Notes under the pieces: model-generated | What the model saw: only the letters and a program-made list of their open reading frames with translations | What the model was told of the DNA's origin: nothing | Database searches by the model: none | Translations under genes and position numbers: made by a program | In this document: positions 31,574-41,226 of the stretch, piece after piece | How positions within the stretch are numbered: the first letter of the stretch is position 1 | Layout of the letters: each line of letters begins with the position of its first letter | Assembly (NCBI GenBank): GCA_034408935.1 | Contig: DAOUMV010000013.1 | Coordinates: 248,001 to 312,000 of the forward strand | DNA: 64,000 bases | Origin: DAOUMF01 sp034408935 | GTDB taxonomy: Bacteria > Chloroflexota > Dehalococcoidia > SM23-28-2 > RBG-16-64-32 | Direction: 5' to 3'

Positions 31574-33439
31574 CTAGCTCTTGCGCAGCACCCGCTCGTC
31601 TCCCACGCGGCGCGTAATCCGCTGCTGGTCCATGTGCTCCAGCAACGCCTGGGCGTACCTGCGGCTAGTACCCAGTACGTCGCGCACCTGAGCCAGGGTG
31701 AGGGTTTCCCGCTCCTTGAGGTGGGCCACGACCCGCTCCACCATCTCGCGATAGGCCTCGGCGGCGAACACGACCCTTTCGTCGACCCGCACGATATCTC
31801 CGCGGTCTTCCAGATAGGCCAGCAGGTCGTCCTCACCATCCAGGATCGGAGGCGTGAAGGGATTCACGCGAAGGGCAGCAAGCAACTCCTGGACGCGCTG
31901 CTCCTGCTCGGGTTCGGGGCGGGGCTCGTACTCCGGCAGGGAGGCGGTGCCAGCGGCCTCCCTGATCTCGCCGCGGCGGGACCACAGCGCCGCCGCCTGG
32001 TCGAAAGCGCGGCTCTCCAAACGCAGGCGGCTACGCAGTTCCTCCCGCGGCATTCCCAGCCGGAGTGGGAACTGGCGGTGGTAATCGGCCAGGGCGGCTT
32101 TCATGCGCTCGCTAAGACTGGCGAACCCCTGAGCCGAGAAGAGCAACGTCCCCTCGGTGAGCGCGCGATCATCCGTGGCGAGGAGGTCGCCGGCGGCCAC
32201 GGAAGCCTCTACCGCGGCGCGGACCTCGTCGGCGGCAAGATCCAGGCTGCGGTGGAGATCCCGCAGCGCCATGGGCTCCGCCGCGGCGACGGCTAGCAGC
32301 ACCGCTTCTCGCGGCGAGCCCCGATCCAGGGCTTCCAGCCTGTCGATAGTCGGCGGGTGGAAGCGGCGATGCCGTCGCGCCTGGGTGTCCACGATCCGGC
32401 CACCGCCCAGGGTGTCGTTGGGGTCGCGGATCACGAATCCGTCCCCCCTGACGGCAGCGACGGGCCGGGCGAGGCGGAGCTGGGCCCAGGCGGACTCGTC
32501 CGGCAGCAGCTCTTCCCGATCCAGCAGAAGCAGGCGGCCCTCTGCCTCAGCCGAGCCGGTGTGGAAGGTGACGGTCATGCTGTGCCGCAGGGGGCGGCGC
32601 AGATAGCGGACGGCGCGCAGGCGGACGTCCAGAGCGGTAGTGGGCCGCAGCCAGCCCGGCGTGGTCACCACCATGCCTCGCTCCAGCCCCTCCACGGACA
32701 ACCCAGCCAGGTTGACAGCGGTGCGGCGGCCCGGCGGCGCCTTCTCCACCTTCTGGCGGTGCGCTTGCAGCCCGCGGATGCGGGAGCGCAGGCCCGGCGG
32801 CAGCACCTCCACCTCCTGGCCTTCCTGCAGGGAGCCGTCCAGGAGCGTGCCCGTGATCACGGTGCCGAAGCCGGCGATGGTGAAGGCGCGGTCAATGGGC
32901 AGGCGGGGTCGGCCGATGTCGCGCTTGGCCGGGGTCTTGGCCAGCTCCGATTGCAGGGCGACCACCAGGTCGTCCAGACCCTGGCCGGTCACCGCGGAGC
33001 AAAGCAGCAGGGGAGCGCCCTCCAGGGTAGTGCCCCGCAGCGTCTCCTCAGCGTCGGCGGCCACCAGCTCTGCGAACTCCGGCTCCACCAGGTCGACCTT
33101 GGTGACAGCGACGACGCCGTGCTGGACGCCCAGGAGGTCGATGATCGCCAGGTGCTCCCGCGTCTGGGGCATCACGCCCTCGTCGGCGGCGATGACCAGC
33201 AGGGCGAGGTCGATGCCGCCGACGCCAGCCAGCATGTTCTTGATGAAGCGCTCGTGGCCGGGCACGTCCACGATGCTGACCTCGTCCCCGCTGGGCAGGC
33301 TGAGCCAGGCGAAGCCGAGGTCGATGGTGAGGCCGCGCTCCTTCTCCTCGCGCAGCCGGTCGGGGTCGATTCCGGTGAGGGCCTCGACGAGTGCGGACTT
33401 GCCGTGATCTATGTGGCCTGCGGTACCGATGACATACAT
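31574..33439 (-). CDS. selB: Selenocysteine-specific elongation factor
   Basis: 621-residue EF-Tu-like GTPase that brings Sec-tRNA to UGA codons marked by a SECIS hairpin. G1 GHIDHGKS, G3 DVPGHE and G4 TKVD are intact; domains II and III follow. The last 250 residues form the winged-helix repeats that bind the SECIS RNA, seen as repeated helix-rich units ending LGTSRRYAQALLEHMD. The shorter C-terminus of archaeal SelB is excluded. selA, selC and selD are not in the window. ATG 33439; divergent from the nuclease-like gene. Confidence 0.95.
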   Translation of the reverse strand: MYVIGTAGHIDHGKSALVEALTGIDPDRLREEKERGLTIDLGFAWLSLPSGDEVSIVDVPGHERFIKNMLAGVGGIDLALLVIAADEGVMPQTREHLAIIDLLGVQHGVVAVTKVDLVEPEFAELVAADAEETLRGTTLEGAPLLLCSAVTGQGLDDLVVALQSELAKTPAKRDIGRPRLPIDRAFTIAGFGTVITGTLLDGSLQEGQEVEVLPPGLRSRIRGLQAHRQKVEKAPPGRRTAVNLAGLSVEGLERGMVVTTPGWLRPTTALDVRLRAVRYLRRPLRHSMTVTFHTGSAEAEGRLLLLDREELLPDESAWAQLRLARPVAAVRGDGFVIRDPNDTLGGGRIVDTQARRHRRFHPPTIDRLEALDRGSPREAVLLAVAAAEPMALRDLHRSLDLAADEVRAAVEASVAAGDLLATDDRALTEGTLLFSAQGFASLSERMKAALADYHRQFPLRLGMPREELRSRLRLESRAFDQAAALWSRRGEIREAAGTASLPEYEPRPEPEQEQRVQELLAALRVNPFTPPILDGEDDLLAYLEDRGDIVRVDERVVFAAEAYREMVERVVAHLKERETLTLAQVRDVLGTSRRYAQALLEHMDQQRITRRVGDERVLRKS

Positions 33440-33509
33440 GACTTCAAGTAAGGTGGCGCTTGCGATATCACTTGCATAATACCGTCATCCCAACCACAAT
33501 ACAGCCGAA

Positions 33510-34739
33510 ATGACGAGCCAGCCTGAAACAACCGCTGAAGAGGGGCCTGATCTCAGGGAAGCGCTGGAGAGACTTGTTCTCGACAATGAGGATCTCGCGC
33601 GCCTTGAGGAGCTGACGAGTCAGTTCAACATCTTTGAAGCCCTGGGCATGGTGCGACAAGAGATACGGCATTCGAATTTCCTGGCCTGGCTGCTGAACCC
33701 CGCTCAGAATCACGGTCTGGGCGACTCCTTCTTGAGAGGCTTTCTCCTGAAGACCAGCGTCAAGGCGACTGAAGGCGGCGCCGAAACGCTCTCCCCCATC
33801 GATGTCGACGTGTGGGACCTGTCGGCGACGGAGGTCCGTCGGGAGTGGAAGAACATTGATATCACGCTTCTGGACGAGTCGAACAAGTTCGTGTGCGTGA
33901 TCGAGAACAAGGTACACTCCGGTGAGCACAGCGATCAGCTACGCCGGTATCGAGAAGATGTGGTGGAAAAGGAGTTCCCCGATTGGAGACGCCATTACGT
34001 GCTGCTCAACGTCACCGGGGAGCAGCCCTCGGACTCCCATTACGTTGGAGTTACGTACGACGAAGTCTGCGAGGTTATCGAGCGCCTGTTGGAGATGGGG
34101 GCGTCAACCATCGGTGATGAATTGGCCATGGCGCTGTCCCATTACGTAACCATGGTAAGGAGGCGGCTAATGCCGGACGCAGAGATTCAGCTGCTGTGCA
34201 GACGGATTTATCGCAAGCACCAGGTAGCCCTGGACCTCATTTATGAGAACCGCCCCGACCTGCAGGCGGAGGTGAGGGACGTTCTGGTGGAAATGATAAA
34301 GGCAGATCCAGACTTTACCGGCGCTCGGTCTTCCAAGGAGTGGATTAACTTTCTCCCTCAATCATGGGATCGGCCTGAAGTTAAAGGAACAGATTGGACG
34401 GGCAAGGCGCTACTGTTCCAGTTCGTCAACTCCACCAGATGGAACCCGAACTCGCTCTTCCTCAGGCTCACCCTTGCACCCGGCGATGAGGACATGAGAC
34501 GTCAAATTTGGGAAGCCGCAACCAAAGCAGGCAGCCCGTTCACGGAGGATGAACGAGGCTTGTCCAGTAAGTATTTGAGACTGTTCTGGAAAGAGGTTCT
34601 CGGCACCGGTGAGTGGGGAGAGTATGAGGACTCTCTTGACTTCGAGAGGCTCCGGTCACGGCTGCATGAGACTTGGTCGGAATTCAAGTCGAACGACTTA
34701 CCCCGCATAAAAGAGGTCATCGATCAGGCCTTGCCGTAG
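33510..34739 (+). CDS. PD-(D/E)XK nuclease superfamily protein (PDDEXK_4 type)
   Basis: 409 residues. Early SNFLAWLLNPAQNHGLGDSFLRGF and then KNIDITLLDESNKFVCVIENKVHSGEHSDQLRRY match the PDDEXK_4 family, with the catalytic core D in NIDITL and E-x-K in IENKV. The C-terminal half (about 220-409) is unrecognised and helix-rich. Such genes are often solitary and linked to defence or mobile elements, without proven function. GC content is lower than in its neighbours, consistent with transfer. ATG 33510 has no clear Shine-Dalgarno; a CATAAT box lies at 33475-33480. Confidence 0.8.
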   Translation: MTSQPETTAEEGPDLREALERLVLDNEDLARLEELTSQFNIFEALGMVRQEIRHSNFLAWLLNPAQNHGLGDSFLRGFLLKTSVKATEGGAETLSPIDVDVWDLSATEVRREWKNIDITLLDESNKFVCVIENKVHSGEHSDQLRRYREDVVEKEFPDWRRHYVLLNVTGEQPSDSHYVGVTYDEVCEVIERLLEMGASTIGDELAMALSHYVTMVRRRLMPDAEIQLLCRRIYRKHQVALDLIYENRPDLQAEVRDVLVEMIKADPDFTGARSSKEWINFLPQSWDRPEVKGTDWTGKALLFQFVNSTRWNPNSLFLRLTLAPGDEDMRRQIWEAATKAGSPFTEDERGLSSKYLRLFWKEVLGTGEWGEYEDSLDFERLRSRLHETWSEFKSNDLPRIKEVIDQALP

Positions 34740-34828
34740 AACACCGTCCGCCCCTGGCGGCAGGTCGGCGGCTCCTTAAGCCACATCCTAGCACTGCCGC
34801 CATCCTCTCTGATAACATACGTGCCGCT

Positions 34829-35863
34829 ATGCCCTCAGTCGGCTACGTCTACGACCCGCTGTACTTGAAGCACGGGACGCCCGGCCATCCCGAGGAGCCG
34901 GCCCGCCTCCAGGCCGTCGTATCCTATCTGGAGGAGTCGAGAGTGCTTCGGGAGTTGGCTAAGATCAAGGCGAAAGACGCGACTCCGGCCGACTTGGAGC
35001 TGGTGCACTCTCGTGAGCTGATCGAGCGGGTGCGAAAGACGGCCCAGGCAGGCGGTGCCTGGCTCGACCCCGATACCTACGTGGTGTCGCGCTCCTATGA
35101 GGCGGCGCTGAGGTCGGCGGGCGGCGTGCTGGCGGCCACGGATGCGGTGCTGGACGGCGAGGTCGCCTCAGCCATCTGTCTGGTGAGGCCGCCGGGCCAC
35201 CACGCGACCCCGGATCGGGCGATGGGGTTCTGCCTGTTCAACAACGTGGCCATCGCCGCCGCACACGCCCTGGAGCGCCGCGGGTTGGAGAGGGCGGCCA
35301 TCGTGGACTTCGACGTGCACCACGGGAACGGCACCCAGGACGCCTTCTACTCCGAGCCGCGGGTGCTCTACGTCTCCACGCACCAGTACCCGTTCTACCC
35401 GGGTACCGGGCACTGGAGGGAGACCGGCCAGGGCCCTGGCGAGGGAACGACGGTCAACCTCCCCCTGCCCTTCGGCTGCGGCCGCGAGGATTACCTGCGG
35501 GCCTACCGAGAGGTGGTGACGCCGTTGCTGCGCCGGTTCCAGCCCCAGATGCTCTTCGTCTCCGCCGGATTCGACGCCCACTTTGCCGACCCACTGGCGC
35601 AGATGCGGCTGGACACCCGCGGCTACTACGAGATAGCGTCGCTGCTCAAGGCCCTTGCCGACGAGCTATGCCAGGGGCGCGTCGTCTGCACCCTGGAGGG
35701 CGGCTATGACCACACGGTGCTCGCCTGGGCGGTGCGGGCCTGCTTCGATGCCCTGGCGGGCAACGAGTTCGTGGAGGACCCGATGGGCCCAGCGCCTGCA
35801 ACGCAGGGCCCCGACATCGATGCGCTGCTAACGTCGGTGAAGCGCGCCCACAAACTGGAATAG
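34829..35863 (+). CDS. Histone deacetylase family (AcuC/acetylpolyamine amidohydrolase-like) hydrolase
   Basis: 344-residue zinc amidohydrolase of the class II HDAC fold. Visible: RPPGHHATPDRAMGFCLFNN (the His pair), DFDVHHGNGTQ (zinc ligands Asp and His), SAGFDAHFADPL (third ligand Asp) and LEGGYD. Bacterial members deacetylate acetylpolyamines, acetylated proteins such as acetyl-CoA synthetase, or other amides. ATG 34829 (MPSVGYVYDPLYLKH) matches the family start; the open frame upstream to 34673 lies in the previous gene. Ends 8 bases before a convergent gene. Confidence 0.92.
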   Translation: MPSVGYVYDPLYLKHGTPGHPEEPARLQAVVSYLEESRVLRELAKIKAKDATPADLELVHSRELIERVRKTAQAGGAWLDPDTYVVSRSYEAALRSAGGVLAATDAVLDGEVASAICLVRPPGHHATPDRAMGFCLFNNVAIAAAHALERRGLERAAIVDFDVHHGNGTQDAFYSEPRVLYVSTHQYPFYPGTGHWRETGQGPGEGTTVNLPLPFGCGREDYLRAYREVVTPLLRRFQPQMLFVSAGFDAHFADPLAQMRLDTRGYYEIASLLKALADELCQGRVVCTLEGGYDHTVLAWAVRACFDALAGNEFVEDPMGPAPATQGPDIDALLTSVKRAHKLE

Positions 35864-35871
35864 AATCGCCG

Positions 35872-36336
35872 CTAGTCAGTCACCGTGATGTCCACGAAGA
35901 CGGCGGGTGCGTCGCGCAGGCGGACGTTGTCGTTGTCTCCCAGGGCGACGATAATGGTGTGCTTTCCAGGCTGCAGGTCCAACTCCAGCTCGTCCGTGGC
36001 GAAGCTGTAGATCCCGGGCTCGCCCTCAGGGATGACCTGCCCTCCGGGCGTGAACGGATGGATATCGACGAAGGCGTGATAGTGAACGGCACCCTCGACA
36101 CCCTGCTCCGGCGGTGCGATCTCCACGCCGGAGGACGCCACCCGAAGTGTAACGGGGCTGCTCACGGTCGCGTTGTTGGCGGGCTCCACGATCCTCAGGG
36201 AGATCGAGCTGCCGTCTCCACCTCCGGACATGCTGGGCAGGTTCTGGACCAAGTAGCTGACGCCGAAGACGATTGCCAACAGCAGGGCTGCGCCTAGCAG
36301 CCACACGACCTCTCTTGGGAGTCGGGGCGCTTTCAT
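35872..36336 (-). CDS. Membrane-anchored DUF4399-like protein
   Basis: 154 residues with one N-terminal transmembrane helix (about 11-31), a Gly/Ser linker and a beta-sandwich domain outside the membrane. IVEPANNATVSSPVTLRV, VHYHAFVDI, IPEGEPGIYSF and LQPGKHTIIVALGDNDNV match the DUF4399 pattern, whose function is unknown. It follows hemW by 11 bases on the same strand, so the two are probably co-transcribed. No catalytic residues are apparent. Confidence 0.8.
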   Translation of the reverse strand: MKAPRLPREVVWLLGAALLLAIVFGVSYLVQNLPSMSGGGDGSSISLRIVEPANNATVSSPVTLRVASSGVEIAPPEQGVEGAVHYHAFVDIHPFTPGGQVIPEGEPGIYSFATDELELDLQPGKHTIIVALGDNDNVRLRDAPAVFVDITVTD

Positions 36337-36347
36337 CAGAACCCGTA

Positions 36348-37544
36348 TCAGTCCGGCAGAAACCGCACGAACACCTCGTTGCCCAAGAGACGGCCGCGCG
36401 GGGTGAGACGGAGGCGGCCGTTCGCGCGCTCAATTAGGCCCAGGGAGACAAGCTCCGCCAACCTTTCGCCGTACACCTCCTCCAGCTCCCGGCCGAACCG
36501 AGCCTGGAATTCGACGGCGCTCAGCCCCTCGTTCAGGCGCAGCGCCAGGATGACGGTGTCGGCCATCGCCAGCTCCGGCGACAGCTCCTCCACGTACGTC
36601 ACCTGGTGCACCGACTTCAGGAGGGCGGCGACGTCCGCGGTATCAGGAAGGCCCGCGGCGGCCGTCTGCCCGACGAGCTGGACGTACCGACCGGGCGAGT
36701 AGACCTCGGCGAAGCGGAAGCCGCCGAGGTGCGAATGGGCGCCCGCACCTAGCCCCAGCCAGTCGCCGTCGCGCCAGTAAACCAGGTTGTGGCGGCACTC
36801 CTGCCCCGGCCAGGCCCAGTTCGATATCTCGTACTGCCGGTAGCCCGCCGAGGCCATCCGCTCCCCCGCCCACTCGTACATCGCGGCCTGGGCGTCGCTG
36901 TCGGGCGCCGGCACGCGACCGTGATCGATGTCGTAGGCCAGCCCCGTTCCCTCCTCCACCGTGAGGGCGTACAGCGACATGTGATCGGGCACGAGCTCGA
37001 TGGCCCGCTCCAGGGAGGCCTGCCAGCGCTCCATGGGTTGATCCGGCAGGCCGTAGATGAGGTCCAGGTTGATGCACTGGAAGCCCGCCTCGCGCGCCCT
37101 GCGGTAGGCCTCCTCCGCCTCCGCGACGGAGTGGATGCGATCCAGTACCGCCAGCTCGTCGTCTTGGAAGGACTGGACGCCCAGGCTGAGCCGGTTCACC
37201 CCCAGGGCCAGCAGCCGCCGCAGGTACCCCAGGTCGACGGTCCCCGGGTTCGCCTCCAGGGCAACCTCCGCCTCCGGCTCCACTGCGAACTGGTCGCGGA
37301 TCGCCGAAATGATGCGCTCCACCTCGCCGATCGGCAGAAGGCTGGGCGTGCCGCCGCCGAAGAACACGGTGGGCACGGGCCGGCCGAGCGCGAAGCCCGA
37401 CCACAGCCCCATCTCCGCGACGAGGGCGTCCACGTACGGACGCACCAGCTCCTCCCGCCCGGCGACGGAGTTGAAGTCGCAGTAGGAGCACTTGAGGGCG
37501 CAGAAGGGGATGTGGATGTAGAGGGAGAGGGGCTGGCGGCTCAT
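36348..37544 (-). CDS. hemW: Radical SAM heme chaperone HemW
   Basis: 398 residues. The radical-SAM cluster motif CALKCSYCDF (CxxxCxxC) near residues 16-23, GGGTPSLL, and the HemW-specific YIHIPFC start and C-terminal domain are present. HemW binds heme and is thought to insert it into target proteins; older annotation calls it oxygen-independent coproporphyrinogen oxidase. ATG 37544 (MSRQPLSLYIHIPF) is the natural start; the frame continues upstream to 37835 through the divergent aspS and is not coding there. Confidence 0.93.
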   Translation of the reverse strand: MSRQPLSLYIHIPFCALKCSYCDFNSVAGREELVRPYVDALVAEMGLWSGFALGRPVPTVFFGGGTPSLLPIGEVERIISAIRDQFAVEPEAEVALEANPGTVDLGYLRRLLALGVNRLSLGVQSFQDDELAVLDRIHSVAEAEEAYRRAREAGFQCINLDLIYGLPDQPMERWQASLERAIELVPDHMSLYALTVEEGTGLAYDIDHGRVPAPDSDAQAAMYEWAGERMASAGYRQYEISNWAWPGQECRHNLVYWRDGDWLGLGAGAHSHLGGFRFAEVYSPGRYVQLVGQTAAAGLPDTADVAALLKSVHQVTYVEELSPELAMADTVILALRLNEGLSAVEFQARFGRELEEVYGERLAELVSLGLIERANGRLRLTPRGRLLGNEVFVRFLPD

Positions 37545-37603
37545 CAGGGACGATGATATCAGGTTCAGGGGAAGCCGGGATGCCCCAGCCCTTCGTGCTG
37601 CGT

Positions 37604-37609
37604 TATAGT
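37604..37609 (+). promoter_or_regulatory. -10 box of aspS
   Basis: TATAGT, ending 10 bases before ATG 37620. The expected start point leaves only three or four untranslated bases, so aspS is nearly leaderless. The -35 region has no good match. Confidence 0.4.
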
Positions 37610-37619
37610 AATCGCAACC

Positions 37620-39425
37620 ATGCTCAAGACGCACTCCTGCGGCGAACTGCGCGCATCTCATAACGGCGAGTCCGTGACGCTGGCTGGCTGGGTGCACCGC
37701 CGGCGTGACCACGGCGGGCTCATCTTCATCGACCTGCGGGACCACGACGGGCTGACCCAGGTGGTGTTCAACCCCAAGGACGCGGCCGAGGCCTACGCCG
37801 TCGGCGACGCTGCCCGGGGCGAGTACGTGCTCCAAGTGGAAGGGACGGTGGCCCGCCGGCCCAAGGGCACCGAAAACCCCAACCTCGCCACGGGCGAGAT
37901 AGAGGTGAGGGCGCAGGCGGCCGCCATCCTCAACGAGGCCAAGACGCCTCCCTTCTACATCGTGGAGGAGTCAGACGTCGACGAGCTGCTGCGCCTGAGG
38001 TACCGCTACCTCGACCTGCGACGGGAGGGCATGCATCGAGCGATGATGCTGCGTCAGCGGGTCATCAAGTTCATCCGCGATTGGCTGACCGAACGCGGAT
38101 TCGTCGACATCGAGACGCCGATGCTGACGGCGCCCACGCCGGAGGGGGCGCGCGACTTCCTGGTGCCCAGTCGCCTCCAGTCGGGCCGCTTCTACGCGCT
38201 GCCGCAGTCGCCGCAGCAGCTCAAGCAACTCCTCATGGTGGCCGGGTTCGAGCGCTACTTCCAGATCGCCCGCTGCTTCCGCGATGAAGACATCCGAGCG
38301 GACCGGCAGCTCGAGTTCACCCAGCTCGACCTTGAGTTGAGCTTCGCCGAGGAGGAGGACGTGATGCGGATCCTTGAGGATCTGCATTTCGACCTGGCGG
38401 AGGCGGTACGCCCCGACCTCAAACTCGTCAAGCCTTGCCCCCGCCTGCCCTACGACGAGGCGGAGCGGCGCTTCGGCACGGACAAGCCGGACCTGCGCTT
38501 CGGGCTGGAGCTCGTCGATCTCACGGAGGTGTTGCGGGACAGCGAGTTCACGATCTTCCGGCAGACGGTGGCCCAGGGCGGGGTGGTGCGGGCGATCTGC
38601 GTGCCCGGCGGGGCCGCCTTCAGCCGCAAGCAGATCGATGAGCTCACCACCTTCGTGCAGGGCTACGAGGCCAAGGGGCTCGTCTCCCTGACGCTCCTCG
38701 GCGAGGGCGGGCTCGACTCCCTCACTCAGGAGGAGATCCGCTCGCCGCTGGCCAAGTACTTCACGCCGGAGCAGGCGCGGGAGATGGCACGGCTGGCGGG
38801 GGCCAACCGCGGCGACATGCTCCTGATGGTCGCCGACAAGCCCTCGGTGGCCAACAAGGCGCTGGACGGCTTGCGGCGGGAGATCGGCAAGCGGCTAGAG
38901 CTGGCGGACCCGAATGTCCTGCACTTCGTCCTCATCTACGACTTCCCCCTGTTCGAGTGGAACGATGAGGACGAGCGCTGGTACTCGGTCACGCACCCGT
39001 TCACCCAGCCAAGGCCGGAAGAGGCCCACCTGCTGGAGAGCGATCCAGGGGCGGTACACAGCCGTTCCTATGACCTGGTGTGCAACGGCTGGGAACTGGG
39101 CGGCGGTAGCATTCGTATACACCGGCGGGAGATGCAGGAGCAGGTGTTCCGCATACTGGGGATCGAGCCGGAGGAGGCCAAGCGCCGGTTCGGGCACATG
39201 CTGGAGGCGTTCGAGTACGGGGCACCGCCTCATGGCGGCTTCGCCACCGGGATCGACCGCACGGTGGCACTCCTGGCCCAGCAGGACGACATCCGCGAGG
39301 TGATAGCCTTCCCCAAGACCAAGAGCGCCACGGACCCGCTGACCGGAGCCCCGGGAGAGGCGACGGCGGAGCAGCTAGCGGAGCTGCACATCAGGGCAAC
39401 GGACACGGAGGGAACCACGTCTTAG
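37620..39425 (+). CDS. aspS: Aspartyl-tRNA synthetase, bacterial type
   Basis: 601 residues. N-terminal OB-fold anticodon domain (GWVHRRRDHGGLIFIDLRD), class II motif 2 CFRDEDIRADRQLEFTQ, a GAD insertion domain (about 290-420) and motif 3 GFATGIDRTVALL near the C-terminus. The bacterial-type length and insertion make it the tRNA-Asp enzyme; it may also charge tRNA-Asn if no AsnRS exists, which cannot be seen here. ATG 37620. Divergent from hemW with a 75-base gap. Confidence 0.97.
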   Translation: MLKTHSCGELRASHNGESVTLAGWVHRRRDHGGLIFIDLRDHDGLTQVVFNPKDAAEAYAVGDAARGEYVLQVEGTVARRPKGTENPNLATGEIEVRAQAAAILNEAKTPPFYIVEESDVDELLRLRYRYLDLRREGMHRAMMLRQRVIKFIRDWLTERGFVDIETPMLTAPTPEGARDFLVPSRLQSGRFYALPQSPQQLKQLLMVAGFERYFQIARCFRDEDIRADRQLEFTQLDLELSFAEEEDVMRILEDLHFDLAEAVRPDLKLVKPCPRLPYDEAERRFGTDKPDLRFGLELVDLTEVLRDSEFTIFRQTVAQGGVVRAICVPGGAAFSRKQIDELTTFVQGYEAKGLVSLTLLGEGGLDSLTQEEIRSPLAKYFTPEQAREMARLAGANRGDMLLMVADKPSVANKALDGLRREIGKRLELADPNVLHFVLIYDFPLFEWNDEDERWYSVTHPFTQPRPEEAHLLESDPGAVHSRSYDLVCNGWELGGGSIRIHRREMQEQVFRILGIEPEEAKRRFGHMLEAFEYGAPPHGGFATGIDRTVALLAQQDDIREVIAFPKTKSATDPLTGAPGEATAEQLAELHIRATDTEGTTS

Positions 39426-39442
39426 CCTGCGAGCGGCCGTCG

Positions 39443-39471
39443 TTGAAGCTGGATGGGGCAGTTGGTATGAT
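39443..39471 (+). promoter_or_regulatory. Promoter of the oligopeptide importer operon
   Basis: -35 TTGAAG (39443-39448), 17-base spacer, -10 TATGAT (39466-39471); start codon at 39532. It follows aspS by 18 bases. Confidence 0.6.
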
Positions 39472-39531
39472 GAGTGGACAGTTAAGCAGATAAGCGACCG
39501 GCAGGCGTACCCCGATCAAGGCAGGCCACGT

Positions 39532-41211
39532 ATGGAAACCCGCAGGCTGATCCTCGTTCTGGGCGGCATAGCCGTCGTTCTCGTGCTGGTTCTCGGCGGC
39601 CTGTCGCTGGCGGTGCTCGGAGGTGACGGCGATAACGGGAGTGACGGCGCCGATCAGGAGGGCCAAGCGTCCCCCCTGCCAGAGCGGGTGCAGGGTGAGC
39701 TGCGACTGTTCGGCCCTGACCCGTTGACTCTGGACCCGGCCTGCGCCTCCGACGCTGGCTCGGCCGAGTACATCGTGGAGATCTTCTCCGGCCTGGTCTC
39801 CTTCGACCGCGACCTGAACCTGATCGCCGACATCGCGCAGGAGCTTCCCACCAAGGAGAAGGGCGGCATCAGTGCCGACGGGACAGTCTACACCTTCAAC
39901 ATCCGCAGGGGCGTCAAATTCCACGACGGCTCGCGGCAGGTAACGGCGGAGGACTTCAAGTTCTCCATGGAGCGTTCGCTGGACCCGAGGACGCTGTCCA
40001 CCGTGGGCACGGTCTACTTGGACGACATCGTGGGGGCGAAGGAGTTCGCCACGGGAGATGCGGATGAGGTAACCGGCATCAGGGTGGTGGACGACTACAA
40101 GCTGGAGATCACGATCGACGCTCCCAAGAGCTACTTCCTCGCCAAGCTCACCTATCCCACCGCCTACGTGGTGGACCAGAGGGAGGTGGGCGACTCTACT
40201 TGCTTCACAGGCGCGGAGTGGACACGCAGCCCCAACGGCACGGGCCCCTTCAAGCTGGAGGAGTGGGAGCTGGGCCAGCGCATCGTCCTGACGCCCAACG
40301 ATGACACCCATCTGGAGCCCAAGCCGTCGCTGGCCAAGGTGACCTACCTGCTGGCTGGCGGCTCCGCCCTGGTGATGTACGAGAACGATGAGATAGACCT
40401 CACAGGCGTAGGCATAAACGACATCGAGCGCATCCGCGACCCCAACGAGCCACTGAACGCCGAGTTCAGCGAGAGCCCCGGCCTGGATACCTACTACATC
40501 GGCTTCAATGTCGAAGAGCCCCCCTTCGACGACGCGAAGGTGCGCCAGGCGTTCGCCATGGCGCTCGACAAGAAGGTGCTGGCGGAGGTCGTTCTCAAAG
40601 ATCTAGTGCTGCCCGCCGAGGGCATCCTTCCCCCGGGAATGCCGGGATTCAACGATGACCTGGAGGGCATCCCCTTCGACCCGGAGGGCGCACGCGAACT
40701 TCTGGACGAGGCCGGCGGTGCCGATAGCCTCGGAGATATCACTCTCCTCTCCTCCGGGCAAGGTGCAAGCGTCGGGCCCATCATTGACGCGATCATCGCC
40801 ATGTGGGAGGAGAACTTGGGCGTGCTCGTTGAGGTGAACCAGGAGCAGTTCGGGCTGTTCCTGCAGGACCTGGACGAAGGCAAGTTCCAGATGTTCGATT
40901 TGGGATGGGTCGCCGACTACGTAGACCCGCAGAACTTCCTGGACATCAAGTTCCACTCCGAGAGCGCCAACAACGAGACTAAGTACTCCAACTCGGAGGT
41001 AGACGCGCTGCTGGAGGACGCCCGCACGGAGCAGGACCAGGCCAAGCGCCTGGACTTGTACAGGCAGGCGGAGGAGATCATCGTCCAGGACTCGCCCTGG
41101 ATTCCCCTCTACCATGGAAAGAGCAACGCCCTCATAAAACCCTATGTCCAGGACTACTTCATCGCCCCATTTGTAATCCCCAATCTGCGCTACGTTAGCC
41201 TGACCCGCTAG
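39532..41211 (+). CDS. ABC transporter substrate-binding protein, peptide/nickel (SBP_bac_5) family
   Basis: 559-residue extracytoplasmic binding protein. An N-terminal hydrophobic segment (about 8-34) with no lipobox Cys is followed by an acidic Gly/Asp linker, so it may be membrane-anchored rather than a lipoprotein. The fold begins LRLFGPDPLTLDPACASDAGSAEYIVEIF and includes YTFNIRRGVKFHDG and FRLAMSLD-like DAKVRQAFAMALDKK. Probable ligand is an oligopeptide or similar solute. Two permease genes follow within 15 bases; no ATPase genes are in the window. Confidence 0.92.
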   Translation: METRRLILVLGGIAVVLVLVLGGLSLAVLGGDGDNGSDGADQEGQASPLPERVQGELRLFGPDPLTLDPACASDAGSAEYIVEIFSGLVSFDRDLNLIADIAQELPTKEKGGISADGTVYTFNIRRGVKFHDGSRQVTAEDFKFSMERSLDPRTLSTVGTVYLDDIVGAKEFATGDADEVTGIRVVDDYKLEITIDAPKSYFLAKLTYPTAYVVDQREVGDSTCFTGAEWTRSPNGTGPFKLEEWELGQRIVLTPNDDTHLEPKPSLAKVTYLLAGGSALVMYENDEIDLTGVGINDIERIRDPNEPLNAEFSESPGLDTYYIGFNVEEPPFDDAKVRQAFAMALDKKVLAEVVLKDLVLPAEGILPPGMPGFNDDLEGIPFDPEGARELLDEAGGADSLGDITLLSSGQGASVGPIIDAIIAMWEENLGVLVEVNQEQFGLFLQDLDEGKFQMFDLGWVADYVDPQNFLDIKFHSESANNETKYSNSEVDALLEDARTEQDQAKRLDLYRQAEEIIVQDSPWIPLYHGKSNALIKPYVQDYFIAPFVIPNLRYVSLTR

Positions 41212-41226
41212 AGCTGGAGCGCCTTC

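Noticed and set aside
36337..36347. Separate promoter between hemW and the DUF4399-like gene
   Set aside because: Only 11 bases separate the two genes and no -10 or -35 match is visible; one operon is simpler.
37545..37835. N-terminal extension of HemW upstream to 37835
   Set aside because: It overlaps the divergent aspS start and has no HemW features; the family begins at MSRQPLSLYIHIPF.
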